The position numbers were made by a program, and so were the translations under genes. Shown here piece by piece: positions 1 through 8,154 of a DNA stretch of 18,159 nt; position 1 is the stretch's first letter, and every line of letters starts with the position of its first letter. The DNA comes from JBNJEM01 sp051745935 (GTDB lineage Bacteria > Planctomycetota > Planctomycetia > Pirellulales > Pirellulaceae): positions 1 through 18,159 of the forward strand of contig JBNJEM010000076.1 of the NCBI GenBank assembly GCA_051745935.1. The letters are read 5' to 3'. Below the pieces are notes generated by a model. The model did not search any database. It had not been told where the DNA came from and saw nothing but the letters and a program-made list of their open reading frames with translations.

Positions 1-18
1 CTCGTCTTCCGGCGGCCA

Positions 19-432
19 TCACGCTCTGCAAATGCGTGACCAAGCTCGCAAACCCACGGCGACAATGAGGGCAAAAATCAGCATGTCTGATCTCGGCTCT
101 CTGATCTCGGCTCGCTCACTCGGAGCCAGGAAATTCAGCGACACACTACTAGGGGCCGTATCCATGCTTTCACCCGCCGATGTCGCCCACTCGCATTCCG
201 CTTTCAGTCGCTCCACCAACTCGTGGAGCTGTACGGGCAATTCGTCTTCGGCCGACGATTGCGAAACACCTGCAGGGACGTCGTCCGCCCCGGAAACCGC
301 GTCCAGGAGCGCGCGGCACGCTGGGCAGGATTCGAGATGCAGCGCGAACCGCTCTTGTTCTTCCGCACACGTCTTGTCCGCCAACACATCCCGAACTCGG
401 GCTTCGTCAAAGCAGTCTGATGAAACCGTCAT
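19..432 (-). CDS. Short zinc-finger protein, kinase or anti-sigma leader type, frameshifted 3' end
   Basis: This 137-residue protein carries H32-x3-C36-x2-C39 inside ALHLESCPACRALLD, the pattern of zf-HC2/anti-sigma zinc fingers. In planctomycetes such a finger, an acidic linker and a FLAP-type motif (here SLNFLAPSERAEI, about residues 98-110) commonly precede a Ser/Thr kinase domain. No kinase domain follows: after a 14-bp tandem duplication the frame ends in a short hydrophobic tail (MLIFALIVAVGL) and a TGA. The ATG at 432 was chosen because GGAAGG lies about 8 nt upstream; a GTG ten codons earlier has no ribosome site. It may be a truncated kinase leader, a frameshifted gene continuing past the left edge, or a small membrane-tethered regulator. 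The finger is visible; the kinase link is inferred from family knowledge. Confidence 0.6.
   Translation of the reverse strand: MTVSSDCFDEARVRDVLADKTCAEEQERFALHLESCPACRALLDAVSGADDVPAGVSQSSAEDELPVQLHELVERLKAECEWATSAGESMDTAPSSVSLNFLAPSERAEIREPRSDMLIFALIVAVGLRAWSRICRA
86..113. repeat. Perfect 14-bp tandem duplication inside the zinc-finger gene
   Basis: TCTGATCTCGGCTC occurs twice head to tail (86-99 and 100-113) with no mismatch. The unit is not a multiple of three, so it changes the reading frame of the minus-strand gene. With one copy removed, the frame reads through ...ERAEIRHADFCPHC... and stays open to base 1. With both copies it reaches a stop at 19-21. Confidence 0.9.
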
Positions 433-603
433 CCGAGTACCTTCCACATGGGGGCTTGGCACGGAAGCGGACGGAATTCACCGCCTGGTGCCTGTCGCCA
501 TGTCCTCAGAACCAACCGCGAAATCGCCGTGTCGTGTGCCCGCGAACCCCTTGCCAGGGCTTCATGGACGAATCCACGGAAAGCCTGCCGTGCCACAGTT
601 GGA
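433..603. other. Intergenic DNA, nothing recognised
   Basis: This stretch lies upstream of the zinc-finger gene and before repeat copy A. Both strands have only short open frames with no recognisable domain. A promoter for the zinc-finger gene probably lies here, but no convincing -35/-10 pair could be picked out. Confidence 0.4.
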
Positions 604-710
604 GATATATGTCAGGCGGTCGAACGTGTCCGGATGGAAAGCGGCCCGGCGCAAGCCGGCCTCCGGTTAGTCGGGCTCGCCGTGGACAAAATCACCCGCG
701 ACCGGTATAT
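604..710 (+). repeat. Interspersed ~107-bp intergenic repeat, copy A
   Basis: This copy aligns without gaps to copies at 7924-8028 (minus) and 17537-17643 (plus). By eye it has 9 mismatches to copy B over the 93-bp core that begins CAGGCGGTCG and ends CGACCGG. The ends form an imperfect inverted repeat (CGGTCG near the start, CGACCG near the end). An inner pair GTCCG/TGGAC can pair with one G-U, and CGGC-GCAA-GCCG makes a small tetraloop hairpin. It lies 171 bp upstream of the zinc-finger gene start and points away from it. A protein is unlikely because a frame open in copies A and B has a stop in copy C. It could be a MITE-like element or a structured RNA. Confidence 0.85.
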
Positions 711-889
711 GTTTTCATCAGGTTTAACGCCTCCAACGTGCGGATTCTTTCAGGCAATCCCAAGTTTTTCCTGAAAACGCTCACGTTGCGTACTGATGCG
801 CGAGAAAACCTAGCGCCCATAACAAAACCGTGCAGGTGTGCTGTTAGCCCGGGATTCTTGGAAACGGAAACCACGTTTTGTTACGGGCT
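711..889. other. Intergenic DNA, nothing recognised
   Basis: Between repeat copy A and the hairpin at 890 no coding signal, RNA gene or clear promoter is visible. It is part of a roughly 900-bp stretch without an intact gene. Confidence 0.4.
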
Positions 890-923
890 GTAATTGGACA
901 GCGCCACTTTCCGGCGCAATTAC
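890..923. repeat. Bulged inverted repeat, possible insertion-sequence end relic
   Basis: GTAATTG (890-896) pairs with CAATTAC (917-923), and inside them CGCC (902-905) pairs with GGCG (913-916). This gives a two-part stem with a 5-nt bulge on one side and a 7-nt loop. The sequence looks like the end of a mobile element, and the neighbourhood is full of gene remnants, but no transposase remnant is visible. The structure is seen directly; the IS interpretation is a guess. Confidence 0.4.
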
Positions 924-960
924 TGGACCCCAACGGCCTTGCGCCGCCCGTGAACCAGAT

Positions 961-1011
961 GGACGGCTAGACGACCGTCCCCAGAAACAGCCTTCCCGCT
1001 CGCAGGAAGGC
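961..1011 (-). terminator. Tandem hairpins downstream of the orphan gene fragment
   Basis: Two perfect short hairpins lie side by side: GGACGG/CCGTCC (961-980, 8-nt loop) and GCCTTCC/GGAAGGC (990-1011, 8-nt loop). On the minus strand they begin about 25 nt after the TAA at 1036-1038, and the first is followed by TGTTTCT. That position fits a terminator of the gene whose 3' end survives at 1036-1188. The U-tract is weak. Confidence 0.4.
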
Positions 1012-1035
1012 CGAGGGAGCAGCGGCGTCAGGCTT

Positions 1036-1188
1036 TTAGCTCTCCATCTGATTCACCATCCAGGCAAGTTGGATGGGGTCCATTTCGCCGTATGTCTTGA
1101 CCAGCAAAGCGATTCGCCCCACGGACGAGGTCTCAAGTGGCACTGTCGAAGTAAGAACCTCACGCTTTTCCTGGAACCTGTTGCCAGG
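1036..1188 (-). pseudogene. Orphan C-terminal gene fragment, unrecognised
   Basis: After an in-frame TAG at 1189-1191 the minus strand is open for 50 codons and ends in TAA. The product ends in RIALLVKTYGEMDPIQLAW followed by MVNQMES, which has the composition and predicted helicity of a real protein end. There is no ATG in the open stretch, and the frame is closed again a short way upstream. Terminator-like hairpins follow the stop. I read it as the surviving 3' end of a deleted gene. I do not recognise the family. Confidence 0.35.
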
Positions 1189-1312
1189 CTACAGCATAGC
1201 GCCCACGCAGTGCAGAAGAGGTGCCTTCCACGGTCTGCCGCGAACAGTATTCCGCGCTGTTCTAACCTTAGCGTAGTGTACTCAGAAAAATCCAGCGTGC
1301 TAGAGGGAACGC

Positions 1313-1335
1313 GGCTCAGGACGAAATCCTGAGCC
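1313..1335 (-). terminator. Hairpin downstream of the giant macroglobulin-like gene
   Basis: GGCTCAGGA (1313-1321) and TCCTGAGCC (1327-1335) form a perfect 9-bp stem with the loop CGAAA. It starts 24 nt after the stop codon of the minus-strand gene. There is no run of T after the stem on the minus strand, so it is terminator-like by position and stability, not a textbook intrinsic terminator. Confidence 0.45.
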
Positions 1336-1359
1336 ACGATCGCCGACTTCCCAAGAGAT

Positions 1360-4300
1360 TTACCGCTTGGGTGGCGCCGCTTCACGAACCATCGCGCCGT
1401 GCTTGTCACTGAGGACCAACACCGAGAACGTCTCCACGCCATCGAGTGCGTTGGTGCTGAGCGTGGCGTAATCGAAGCGGCCTCGCAGGTCGGTATACCC
1501 ATCCTTGTAGAACTTCACTTCTCCCGCGCCACTGCGAGCATACACCTTGACATACGCCTTGGAAACCGGCTCGAAGGTCTCGGAATGTGTTACCTTCACC
1601 TGCCCATAATTCTCGATAACCTGCACCGAAAGCGAGTTCGAGAAGTGAGGCACTGTCTTACTGTCACCCGCTCCCACGACCTCAACTAATAGATTGCTGG
1701 TCTTTAGCGACTCGGGCAGCTCTACAACCGTGCTCGGCTTCTCTCTGGAAAGCGCGACCTCCAGCGACTGATTCGGCTTAATCGACGCAAAGCTGTCTCC
1801 GAATTGTCGCACGAACGGATTGCGACTAAAGAGCAATTCGACATCGACTTCGTAAAAATTCACCGTTACAGCGTCCAAGTTCTGATGGTTGAGCCGGATT
1901 TTACGACCCTCGATACTGAAGTCAAAATCGGGTTCACTCGCCGCCAATTGGGATTGTTGCTGGTCACGGCTCTGGGCATCAATGACATCCACCTCTTTGC
2001 CCGTGGCCTCGTCGAGTTGAGCGACAATCGTCGCGAACGTTTTCCGCCACCGATCGACGGGGTGATCCACGTGCTCCTCCGCAATGGCGCGCGCCTTTTC
2101 CGGCTGTTCGGTGAAAAACTTCAAGTAGGCCGCGCAGTAGTCATACTGGAGCTCGGTTGCTACGTCGTCGCGATTGACACGCGCGAACAGATCAAGCGCT
2201 TCCCCGACTCGGTCCTGCAACAGCAAGTAATAGGTTACGGCTAGCAGCTGGCTGCTGTCCAGCGACCGATGATACGACGCATTCTTGAGGAACCGATGGT
2301 ATTGCCAGTGGAGCCGATCGTTCACGATTTGCCGTCGCTGACCCAGGGCGTGAGCCCGTGCATTGACGAGCGGCTTGTATTCCAAGTGCTGATACGTGTG
2401 CCGGGCAACTGGATCGACGGCCAAGAGCGTGCTCTCGAGAGGGCCGCCACATTCATTGACAACCTTGTCTGCATGCCGCAGATACTCTTGCGCCGCCGAG
2501 ACCGCGTTGTGTTTCAAAGCGTAAGACCAGAGCGTGTGATTGTATACATGACGCTGCTCAAGCAGTGGAATGATGCGTTCAAACGCACCTTTCTGATGCA
2601 TCCGCCACGCAATCCGCTCCAAGTTCAGCTCTTCGACGTTGTGGTTGTTCAGGAATTGCACCACGTCCTCCAGCGATCCGTACTGCGAGACGTAGTCCCA
2701 CGATTCGGTGTCAATCTGAGTGGGTCGCTTGACCACATTGAATCGCATGGGATTGGCAGCCGCGACCAGTTGCTCGTTCCTCGCCACATGGACCGGGAAA
2801 TGAGGGAACTGTCCGGCGGCGGGAAAGTAGAAGTGATATTCCAGCGTCTTCGTATGGTACGGCTCCAGATCGACATTCAAAGTGGTGGTTGCCTTTCCAC
2901 CGAGCACCGGAATGGCACCCTTGGGCACTTGAGCCAACACCGTTAGCTTTTGTCGCGCCGATGTGGGGTTCGTAATCACAATTTGACAACCGTAGACTGT
3001 TTGTCGGACAAACTCCTCGGTCACGAACTTGTCAACCTTCTCGCCGTTCACCGTGCGATAGCGATCACCTTGTTTAAAGAAGTTCTGGCTGACAAGCAGT
3101 TGGCCAGCCTCTGAAGGAGCTTCAGCCGGCTTAATCTCTTCGTGGAACAGCACGACGGGGCCGCTCGGAACGAGCGTCATGTGATTGTCTTCAAACCTGC
3201 TCTTGTGCTCCTCGGCCGTGAAAGGCACGTCAAGCACCGCCAATGCCAACAGCATTTCGGGGAAGTTGCGCGAAGCTTCCGCGAGGTGGGTTGACAAAAA
3301 CGGCTGCGCGGGATCATGGTTGGCGAAATCCTCCCAAAACGCATTGACGCTGATCAGCGAGGCGTCTTGTTTATCGATGGTGAGATGGTGGTAGTTGTTC
3401 TCGGCCCACTCCTTGGTCTTCTCGAGCTGGCGATAGAGCTGTCGCATTCGCTCGCGCCGCTCCAAATCACGACCGTAGAAGTATGCGTCTTCGTCTACTG
3501 CCTCCTCGCCCTCCGCTGGTTTCTCGGGTTTCTTTTTCGCTGCCGCAGCCTCGAGACGCCGGCTTGCGGCTTTCCGCTTTTCTTCCAAGACTTCACGCTG
3601 CAGCCGGGCCTTGTCCGCCAGTTCCCCCGCTTTCCCGCCGGGCAATCCGAATACCGGGTGAGGCCCGGCGTCAGGGGCCGGCTCGGCGCTCGATTGCGGA
3701 GCATCCATGGCTTGGCCCAGCAGTTTCGTTGCTCCCCCCTCGCGCTTTCTGACGGCACGGCGTTGGAGTTCTTCCTTGGCGTCCCTCAGTCCCAATCCGT
3801 CGTCCACCGCCAAGGCACTGCGCTGGACGGCCGTGTTGAACAAATGATTGAAGCGTTCGACATCCGGCGGCAGCAGTGCATAGAGGTCGCGCACATGGCG
3901 CGCGGTGCTCTTCCGTTCACCCTCGATGCGGCGAGCCAACAAGATCCGCTCCACAATGTTCAGTTGGTTATGCGTCCACGGCGAGAGATAATTGGAAAGA
4001 TCGTTTCCCAGTAGGAAGTGATCCATGAACGTTTTGTCTTTTTTGTGTTCCAGGTACGGTTGAACGACCTGCTTGAAGAACCGTGGATCTTTCTTAAACA
4101 AGAAGAAGTTCAGTTCATGGCTGGCGTACTTCGAGTAGAGCTCCTGTTTCTTTTCCGGCGCGAGGTTGGGCCAATCGAGAAGGAAGGAAAACTCGGCTAG
4201 TTTCTCACTGCCGCTCAACGTGGCATACAGCGTAAACACGCTTGCCAGGCTGTCATAAGACTCGAACCTCGCAGTGGCAATATCGCGCAGCGTGAACTTC

Positions 4301-7300
4301 TGCTCCGCCGGCACGACCGTGATTTGTTTCTGCTGTGAGAAATGCTGCTCGGGATCCAGGTTGTTGAGCAACCGCAAGTCGACGAAAGACGGCGTCGGCT
4401 CCGGCAAGGAGAGGGTCCGATAGGTCGTGTTGAGCGGATCAACAGCCACCACTCGAATATGTTGTTTGTCTCCCAGTGCATCGCGGGGAATCTCGACAAC
4501 GCCCTTCTCATCGGGTCTCAGGTTAAGCAGCACTCCGGCGCTGGATGCCAGGAAATCGAGATCAGCAAAATGATCGTCCGCCGGAGCCGGTTGTTCGGCG
4601 GCCGCCGCTTCCCGTTCCGCGGTCGCGTCGGGCCGCCCGCCACCTTTGTCGAAACGATCTCCACCCCGGGCCCGCTGCTCGCCCGTTTCCGTATCGCGCA
4701 CGGCCCATGGATTGAGTAGCAACGACGGCCGTGCGAGCATGTTTCCCGGATACTTCGTCGCATACCTGCGATCGATGATGTACCGGTACTCATCACCGAT
4801 GTTGCGGCCCGTCAGATAGACGGACTCCGCCGGCGTCCGCCGAAACATATACGGCTCCGGCCCCTTCACCTCGCCTAGGTTCTCATAGGCATCGTATTCC
4901 GGCATATAGCGCGACGCGTAGACGTGCACGCGGGTGAATTGAGATACATTCCGTAACTGGACCACCACTTCCTCATCGGCCGGAGTGATCGATTCAATCT
5001 GGAGCGGTTCCAGCCTTGGCGTCTCCAGTTGCCGCGGTTTGCCCACGATGAATGATCCCACCTTTCTTCCTGCCGCGATCCGAATCGCAATCCGCCTGCT
5101 CCTTGCCTTGAGCAGTAGATCGTAGTCGCCGGGAGGAAGGTCTTCGATGACCAGTAGCCCGTTTTTCACATGCAAGTGGTCAAAACGGTCCACGCTGAAG
5201 GTACCCCCGGTCAGCTGAAGCAGCGAGAGTTCACGCCGCGATACCCTTTCCGCCATACCGAGATACGGCAATACAATCGACTCGCCAGCCCGCGCGTGGA
5301 CCGTCCGGTTGTACGTGTGGCGGTCATCGATCAATGCCCAGCGGTGTTCCGTGCCTTCCGGGCCCTTGGCGGTTAGAGAGTCGATACCCTCGAGTTTTCC
5401 AAGTTTGACGCGTCCATCGGGATTCGTCTTGAGCACAACGTGAACCGTGTCACGAAAGTCACGATGCTTGAAGGTGAAGTTAACAGGCCGCGATCCCTTT
5501 GGTTCGCCGGTCCGCCCAAGCACCTCGAGAACATACTTCCCATCAGCTTTCAACAGATGCAGATCTTCGATCTTGTCGGTACGATTGATTCCGTTGAGCG
5601 AAAACGTGGCTTCATCGGCCACACTGATCTTCTCGCCGGTTACCGCTTGTGTGATCTTGGCGGAGAGTCGCACCTGAAGGCGAGCCAACCGCCGCGGCAC
5701 CTGGAACTCGTAAACGGACTCGCGGTCCTCGAAAAGCTTGAACTCTTCAACCTCCACCGTCGACGATGTGTCCTCCAAATCCGTGGACGTGACCGTGAGC
5801 GTCGGCTTTTCCAATAGCTTGAGTGACGCGGCCGTGCTGTTAATGGACACACTGGGACGGATCAACAGTCGCGCCGTTTTCCCCTCGAGCAACGATTCCC
5901 GATCCACATAAAATCCGGCTTTGAACTGATAACTTTCCGGCTCATGATGAAAAGAGCTGAGCGAGGAATAGGTCGCGCTCTCCGCACCCGGCGCGGGCGC
6001 GGTAATCACAACAGGTCGCTTTCCGGGATCTGTGGTGAACGGGACATCAATCTTACCGTCCTCGGCGGACTCATACTCATGCCCGGCAATCCAAAGACGG
6101 GCATCGTTCACTTGTTGATTGTTCTCGTCCAAGATGGTGAACGATTGTCCCGCCGGCGTCGTTTCCACCAGATGACGCAGTTGCCCTTTGCGAATCAATG
6201 CCCGGCTACTCTGACCATTCCCGATAAAGTCGATCACGTAGACCCCTGGTTTGTCGAGCATTGGAAACGCGAAGTGTCGTTCCACGCGACGAAATGGCGA
6301 CTTATCGTACTCGTATGTTTCTTCGTGGTTCGCGACCAATCCGTCCAAATTGATATCCGTATCCACCTCTTGCTGCGTTTCCCGATAATAGTTTTCCGTG
6401 TTAATCTCGAACACTTTTACCAGCAGCGTGGATACATTCTTGACATGCACCGTGAGACTGACGTCGTCATCGATCGCATACAGCGTTTTGTTCGTCGGTT
6501 CAAAATCAATGTCCACCCGCTCCTTCAACTGCCGAAACAACTCCGGCGGCAACAGGGATGCCCATTGCTCGGGATCTCCCAAACCGTGCACGATCTTCGT
6601 CTCGGCAAACAAATGCCGCAAATAGACATCGTCGATAAACGGTTCGTACTCCTTGGTGTCCGCGGCATCCACGAGAAAGTGAGCCAAGTAACCGCGAACC
6701 AACGCTTCGTCATCTCTGATCGGAGGGAGCTGCGTGGCGCCGTCAAAATTCGAAGATAAATCGCACGCGAAGCGCTTCATCGCTTCGGATTCCCGCATGG
6801 ACTTTGAAATATAATGCGTCGGACGAGGCAATTTGATATAAGCCAGAAAACGATCCTTGTCGTATGTCCCCTGACGACGATCAAAGAGCAATCGATGATA
6901 GAGCACATGCGATTTGAGTGAATTGTGAACCGGTTCCAAACGCTGCACAAAAGCTTGCAACCGTTCAAGGTAAGCTTTCGTTGCCTCGTCATCGTGCCGC
7001 CAATCGACATCGGGGTTCGGCTGAAGCTTGGTCAGATACGCCCGCACAAAGGCCTTCCGATCCAGCAGCTCCGGTTTGAGTTTCAGCAACTCGTCCAGTT
7101 GGGATTTCAGCAGTTGACGGTGGATGTTGAGCGAGCCAAACCCTTCGGTCTTCGGGTTATCTAGATCGGCGGCGACCAACTGGACGACATTGGCGTAATC
7201 GGGACGGTGCAGTCGTTGGAGCAATTGGCGCCGCTGAGTTGCATCGAGCTCGTTCTCGATCAGCCATTGGAGCGCCGAGTCTTCGAATCCATTGAGGCTG

Positions 7301-7752
7301 TCGCGATGCCGTTGCAGGGCGAGTTGCCGAAACCGTTCACGACTGATCTGCCGCGCGTTCAGCTCGGTCGGCAAGTTCGGCTCGGCGTCCAACTCTTCCT
7401 TCTGGTGTGGATAGTGGATACCAAACCGATGACGCAAATACTCGAGCGATTCCCGCGGGTTTCGCTCGTAAGATAGCAATGCTCGCCGTGTTCGGATTTC
7501 CCAGACGCGAGCGGTTTCGCCATGCCGGCGAACCCACGGCTCGAGCATCTCGTCGATCTGTTCGTATCGCTCGGTGTTGAGCCAATGGATACAATGCCAG
7601 TAGTAGTAATCCTCCGTTCCGGGTATCAGTTGTTCCAGCGCGGCCTCCCGGTCCTCCGCCAACACGAAATCCTCGACGTACTGGACCTCGCCAGACCACG
7701 TCGCCGCGGCTCCCGACAACACGATCGCTCCCACCAATACCATGTATCTCAT
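1360..7752 (-). CDS. Giant secreted alpha-2-macroglobulin-like (MG-domain) protein
   Basis: This is a 2,130-residue exported protein. The signal peptide MRYMVLVGAIVLSGAAATWSG is followed by a helical, repeat-like region (about 25-405), macroglobulin-type beta domains (about 415-950, with the bait-region-like FYVDRESLLEGKTARLLIRP near 610), and a Gly/Glu/Ala-rich linker (about 1020-1060). Next come an alpha-helical block (about 1160-1330), a Lys/Glu-rich coiled-coil-like segment (about 1370-1455), another beta domain (about 1585-1640), helical repeats (about 1700-1960) and a C-terminal beta domain (about 2040-2130). No CGEQ thioester motif is present, so covalent protease trapping is not expected. 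The ATG at 7752 is preceded by GGAG at 6 nt; the open frame continues upstream to 8253, but that part runs through repeat B. Likely periplasmic or surface-located; substrate unknown. Confidence 0.75.
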   Translation of the reverse strand: MRYMVLVGAIVLSGAAATWSGEVQYVEDFVLAEDREAALEQLIPGTEDYYYWHCIHWLNTERYEQIDEMLEPWVRRHGETARVWEIRTRRALLSYERNPRESLEYLRHRFGIHYPHQKEELDAEPNLPTELNARQISRERFRQLALQRHRDSLNGFEDSALQWLIENELDATQRRQLLQRLHRPDYANVVQLVAADLDNPKTEGFGSLNIHRQLLKSQLDELLKLKPELLDRKAFVRAYLTKLQPNPDVDWRHDDEATKAYLERLQAFVQRLEPVHNSLKSHVLYHRLLFDRRQGTYDKDRFLAYIKLPRPTHYISKSMRESEAMKRFACDLSSNFDGATQLPPIRDDEALVRGYLAHFLVDAADTKEYEPFIDDVYLRHLFAETKIVHGLGDPEQWASLLPPELFRQLKERVDIDFEPTNKTLYAIDDDVSLTVHVKNVSTLLVKVFEINTENYYRETQQEVDTDINLDGLVANHEETYEYDKSPFRRVERHFAFPMLDKPGVYVIDFIGNGQSSRALIRKGQLRHLVETTPAGQSFTILDENNQQVNDARLWIAGHEYESAEDGKIDVPFTTDPGKRPVVITAPAPGAESATYSSLSSFHHEPESYQFKAGFYVDRESLLEGKTARLLIRPSVSINSTAASLKLLEKPTLTVTSTDLEDTSSTVEVEEFKLFEDRESVYEFQVPRRLARLQVRLSAKITQAVTGEKISVADEATFSLNGINRTDKIEDLHLLKADGKYVLEVLGRTGEPKGSRPVNFTFKHRDFRDTVHVVLKTNPDGRVKLGKLEGIDSLTAKGPEGTEHRWALIDDRHTYNRTVHARAGESIVLPYLGMAERVSRRELSLLQLTGGTFSVDRFDHLHVKNGLLVIEDLPPGDYDLLLKARSRRIAIRIAAGRKVGSFIVGKPRQLETPRLEPLQIESITPADEEVVVQLRNVSQFTRVHVYASRYMPEYDAYENLGEVKGPEPYMFRRTPAESVYLTGRNIGDEYRYIIDRRYATKYPGNMLARPSLLLNPWAVRDTETGEQRARGGDRFDKGGGRPDATAEREAAAAEQPAPADDHFADLDFLASSAGVLLNLRPDEKGVVEIPRDALGDKQHIRVVAVDPLNTTYRTLSLPEPTPSFVDLRLLNNLDPEQHFSQQKQITVVPAEQKFTLRDIATARFESYDSLASVFTLYATLSGSEKLAEFSFLLDWPNLAPEKKQELYSKYASHELNFFLFKKDPRFFKQVVQPYLEHKKDKTFMDHFLLGNDLSNYLSPWTHNQLNIVERILLARRIEGERKSTARHVRDLYALLPPDVERFNHLFNTAVQRSALAVDDGLGLRDAKEELQRRAVRKREGGATKLLGQAMDAPQSSAEPAPDAGPHPVFGLPGGKAGELADKARLQREVLEEKRKAASRRLEAAAAKKKPEKPAEGEEAVDEDAYFYGRDLERRERMRQLYRQLEKTKEWAENNYHHLTIDKQDASLISVNAFWEDFANHDPAQPFLSTHLAEASRNFPEMLLALAVLDVPFTAEEHKSRFEDNHMTLVPSGPVVLFHEEIKPAEAPSEAGQLLVSQNFFKQGDRYRTVNGEKVDKFVTEEFVRQTVYGCQIVITNPTSARQKLTVLAQVPKGAIPVLGGKATTTLNVDLEPYHTKTLEYHFYFPAAGQFPHFPVHVARNEQLVAAANPMRFNVVKRPTQIDTESWDYVSQYGSLEDVVQFLNNHNVEELNLERIAWRMHQKGAFERIIPLLEQRHVYNHTLWSYALKHNAVSAAQEYLRHADKVVNECGGPLESTLLAVDPVARHTYQHLEYKPLVNARAHALGQRRQIVNDRLHWQYHRFLKNASYHRSLDSSQLLAVTYYLLLQDRVGEALDLFARVNRDDVATELQYDYCAAYLKFFTEQPEKARAIAEEHVDHPVDRWRKTFATIVAQLDEATGKEVDVIDAQSRDQQQSQLAASEPDFDFSIEGRKIRLNHQNLDAVTVNFYEVDVELLFSRNPFVRQFGDSFASIKPNQSLEVALSREKPSTVVELPESLKTSNLLVEVVGAGDSKTVPHFSNSLSVQVIENYGQVKVTHSETFEPVSKAYVKVYARSGAGEVKFYKDGYTDLRGRFDYATLSTNALDGVETFSVLVLSDKHGAMVREAAPPKR

Positions 7753-7923
7753 GACTCGCTCCATACCAGCACAAAGTACGTTGACCAAATACAGCGGAAC
7801 CTCAGGCGATAACGGTGCCTCGAAACCGCCCCCGGCGATTATTCTGATCCCGTGGAAGGATACCTTTTGCAACAGACGCGCGAGCAACGTTGAAAGTTCC
7901 CGCACTCGAGAATTTCTCGCAGA
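7753..7923. other. Divergent intergenic region, left part
   Basis: This is the 5' flank of the giant gene. It holds an in-frame alternative ATG at 7764 that lacks a ribosome site, and a short palindrome (CGAGAA-T-TTCTCG near 7907-7919) next to repeat copy B. A promoter for the giant gene must lie here or inside the repeat, but no box pair with good spacing stands out. Confidence 0.4.
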
Positions 7924-8028
7924 ATATACCGGTCGCGGGTGATTTTGTCCGCCGCGAGTCCGACCAACGGGAGGACGGCTGGCGCCGGGCAGCTTTCCAT
8001 TCGGACACGTTCGACCGCCTGGCATGCA
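7924..8028 (-). repeat. Interspersed ~107-bp intergenic repeat, copy B
   Basis: This is the reverse-complement copy of the repeat at 604-710. Its 93-bp core matches copies A and C without gaps, with 9 mismatches to each by eye. Its 5' end faces the start of the nuclease-fold gene at 8155, about 126 bp away, and its 3' end faces the giant gene, so it is in the same sense as the giant gene and could lie in that gene's leader. The arms CGGTCG/CGACCG and GTCCG/CGGAC are both perfect here, so this copy looks the least decayed. Confidence 0.85.
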
Positions 8029-8154
8029 CCTCTTTGGGGGGATGGCGAGAGGGACCGGCGTCCACGGCCACCAACATGCTTGTCCTGCGGGCGGCGGCGA
8101 TCTAAGGTGAAGCATTACTGGGAAGTCAGAACCGATTTCGGAGGAGTAGCCGAC

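Noticed and set aside
32..893. Plus-strand open frames at the left end
   Set aside because: They are antisense to the zinc-finger gene or cross repeat copy A, with Arg/Ser/Pro-rich composition and no domain.
1399..7164. Many plus-strand open frames opposite the giant gene, some over 200 codons
   Set aside because: They are complements of a long GC-biased coding sequence. None has a recognisable domain or a ribosome site.
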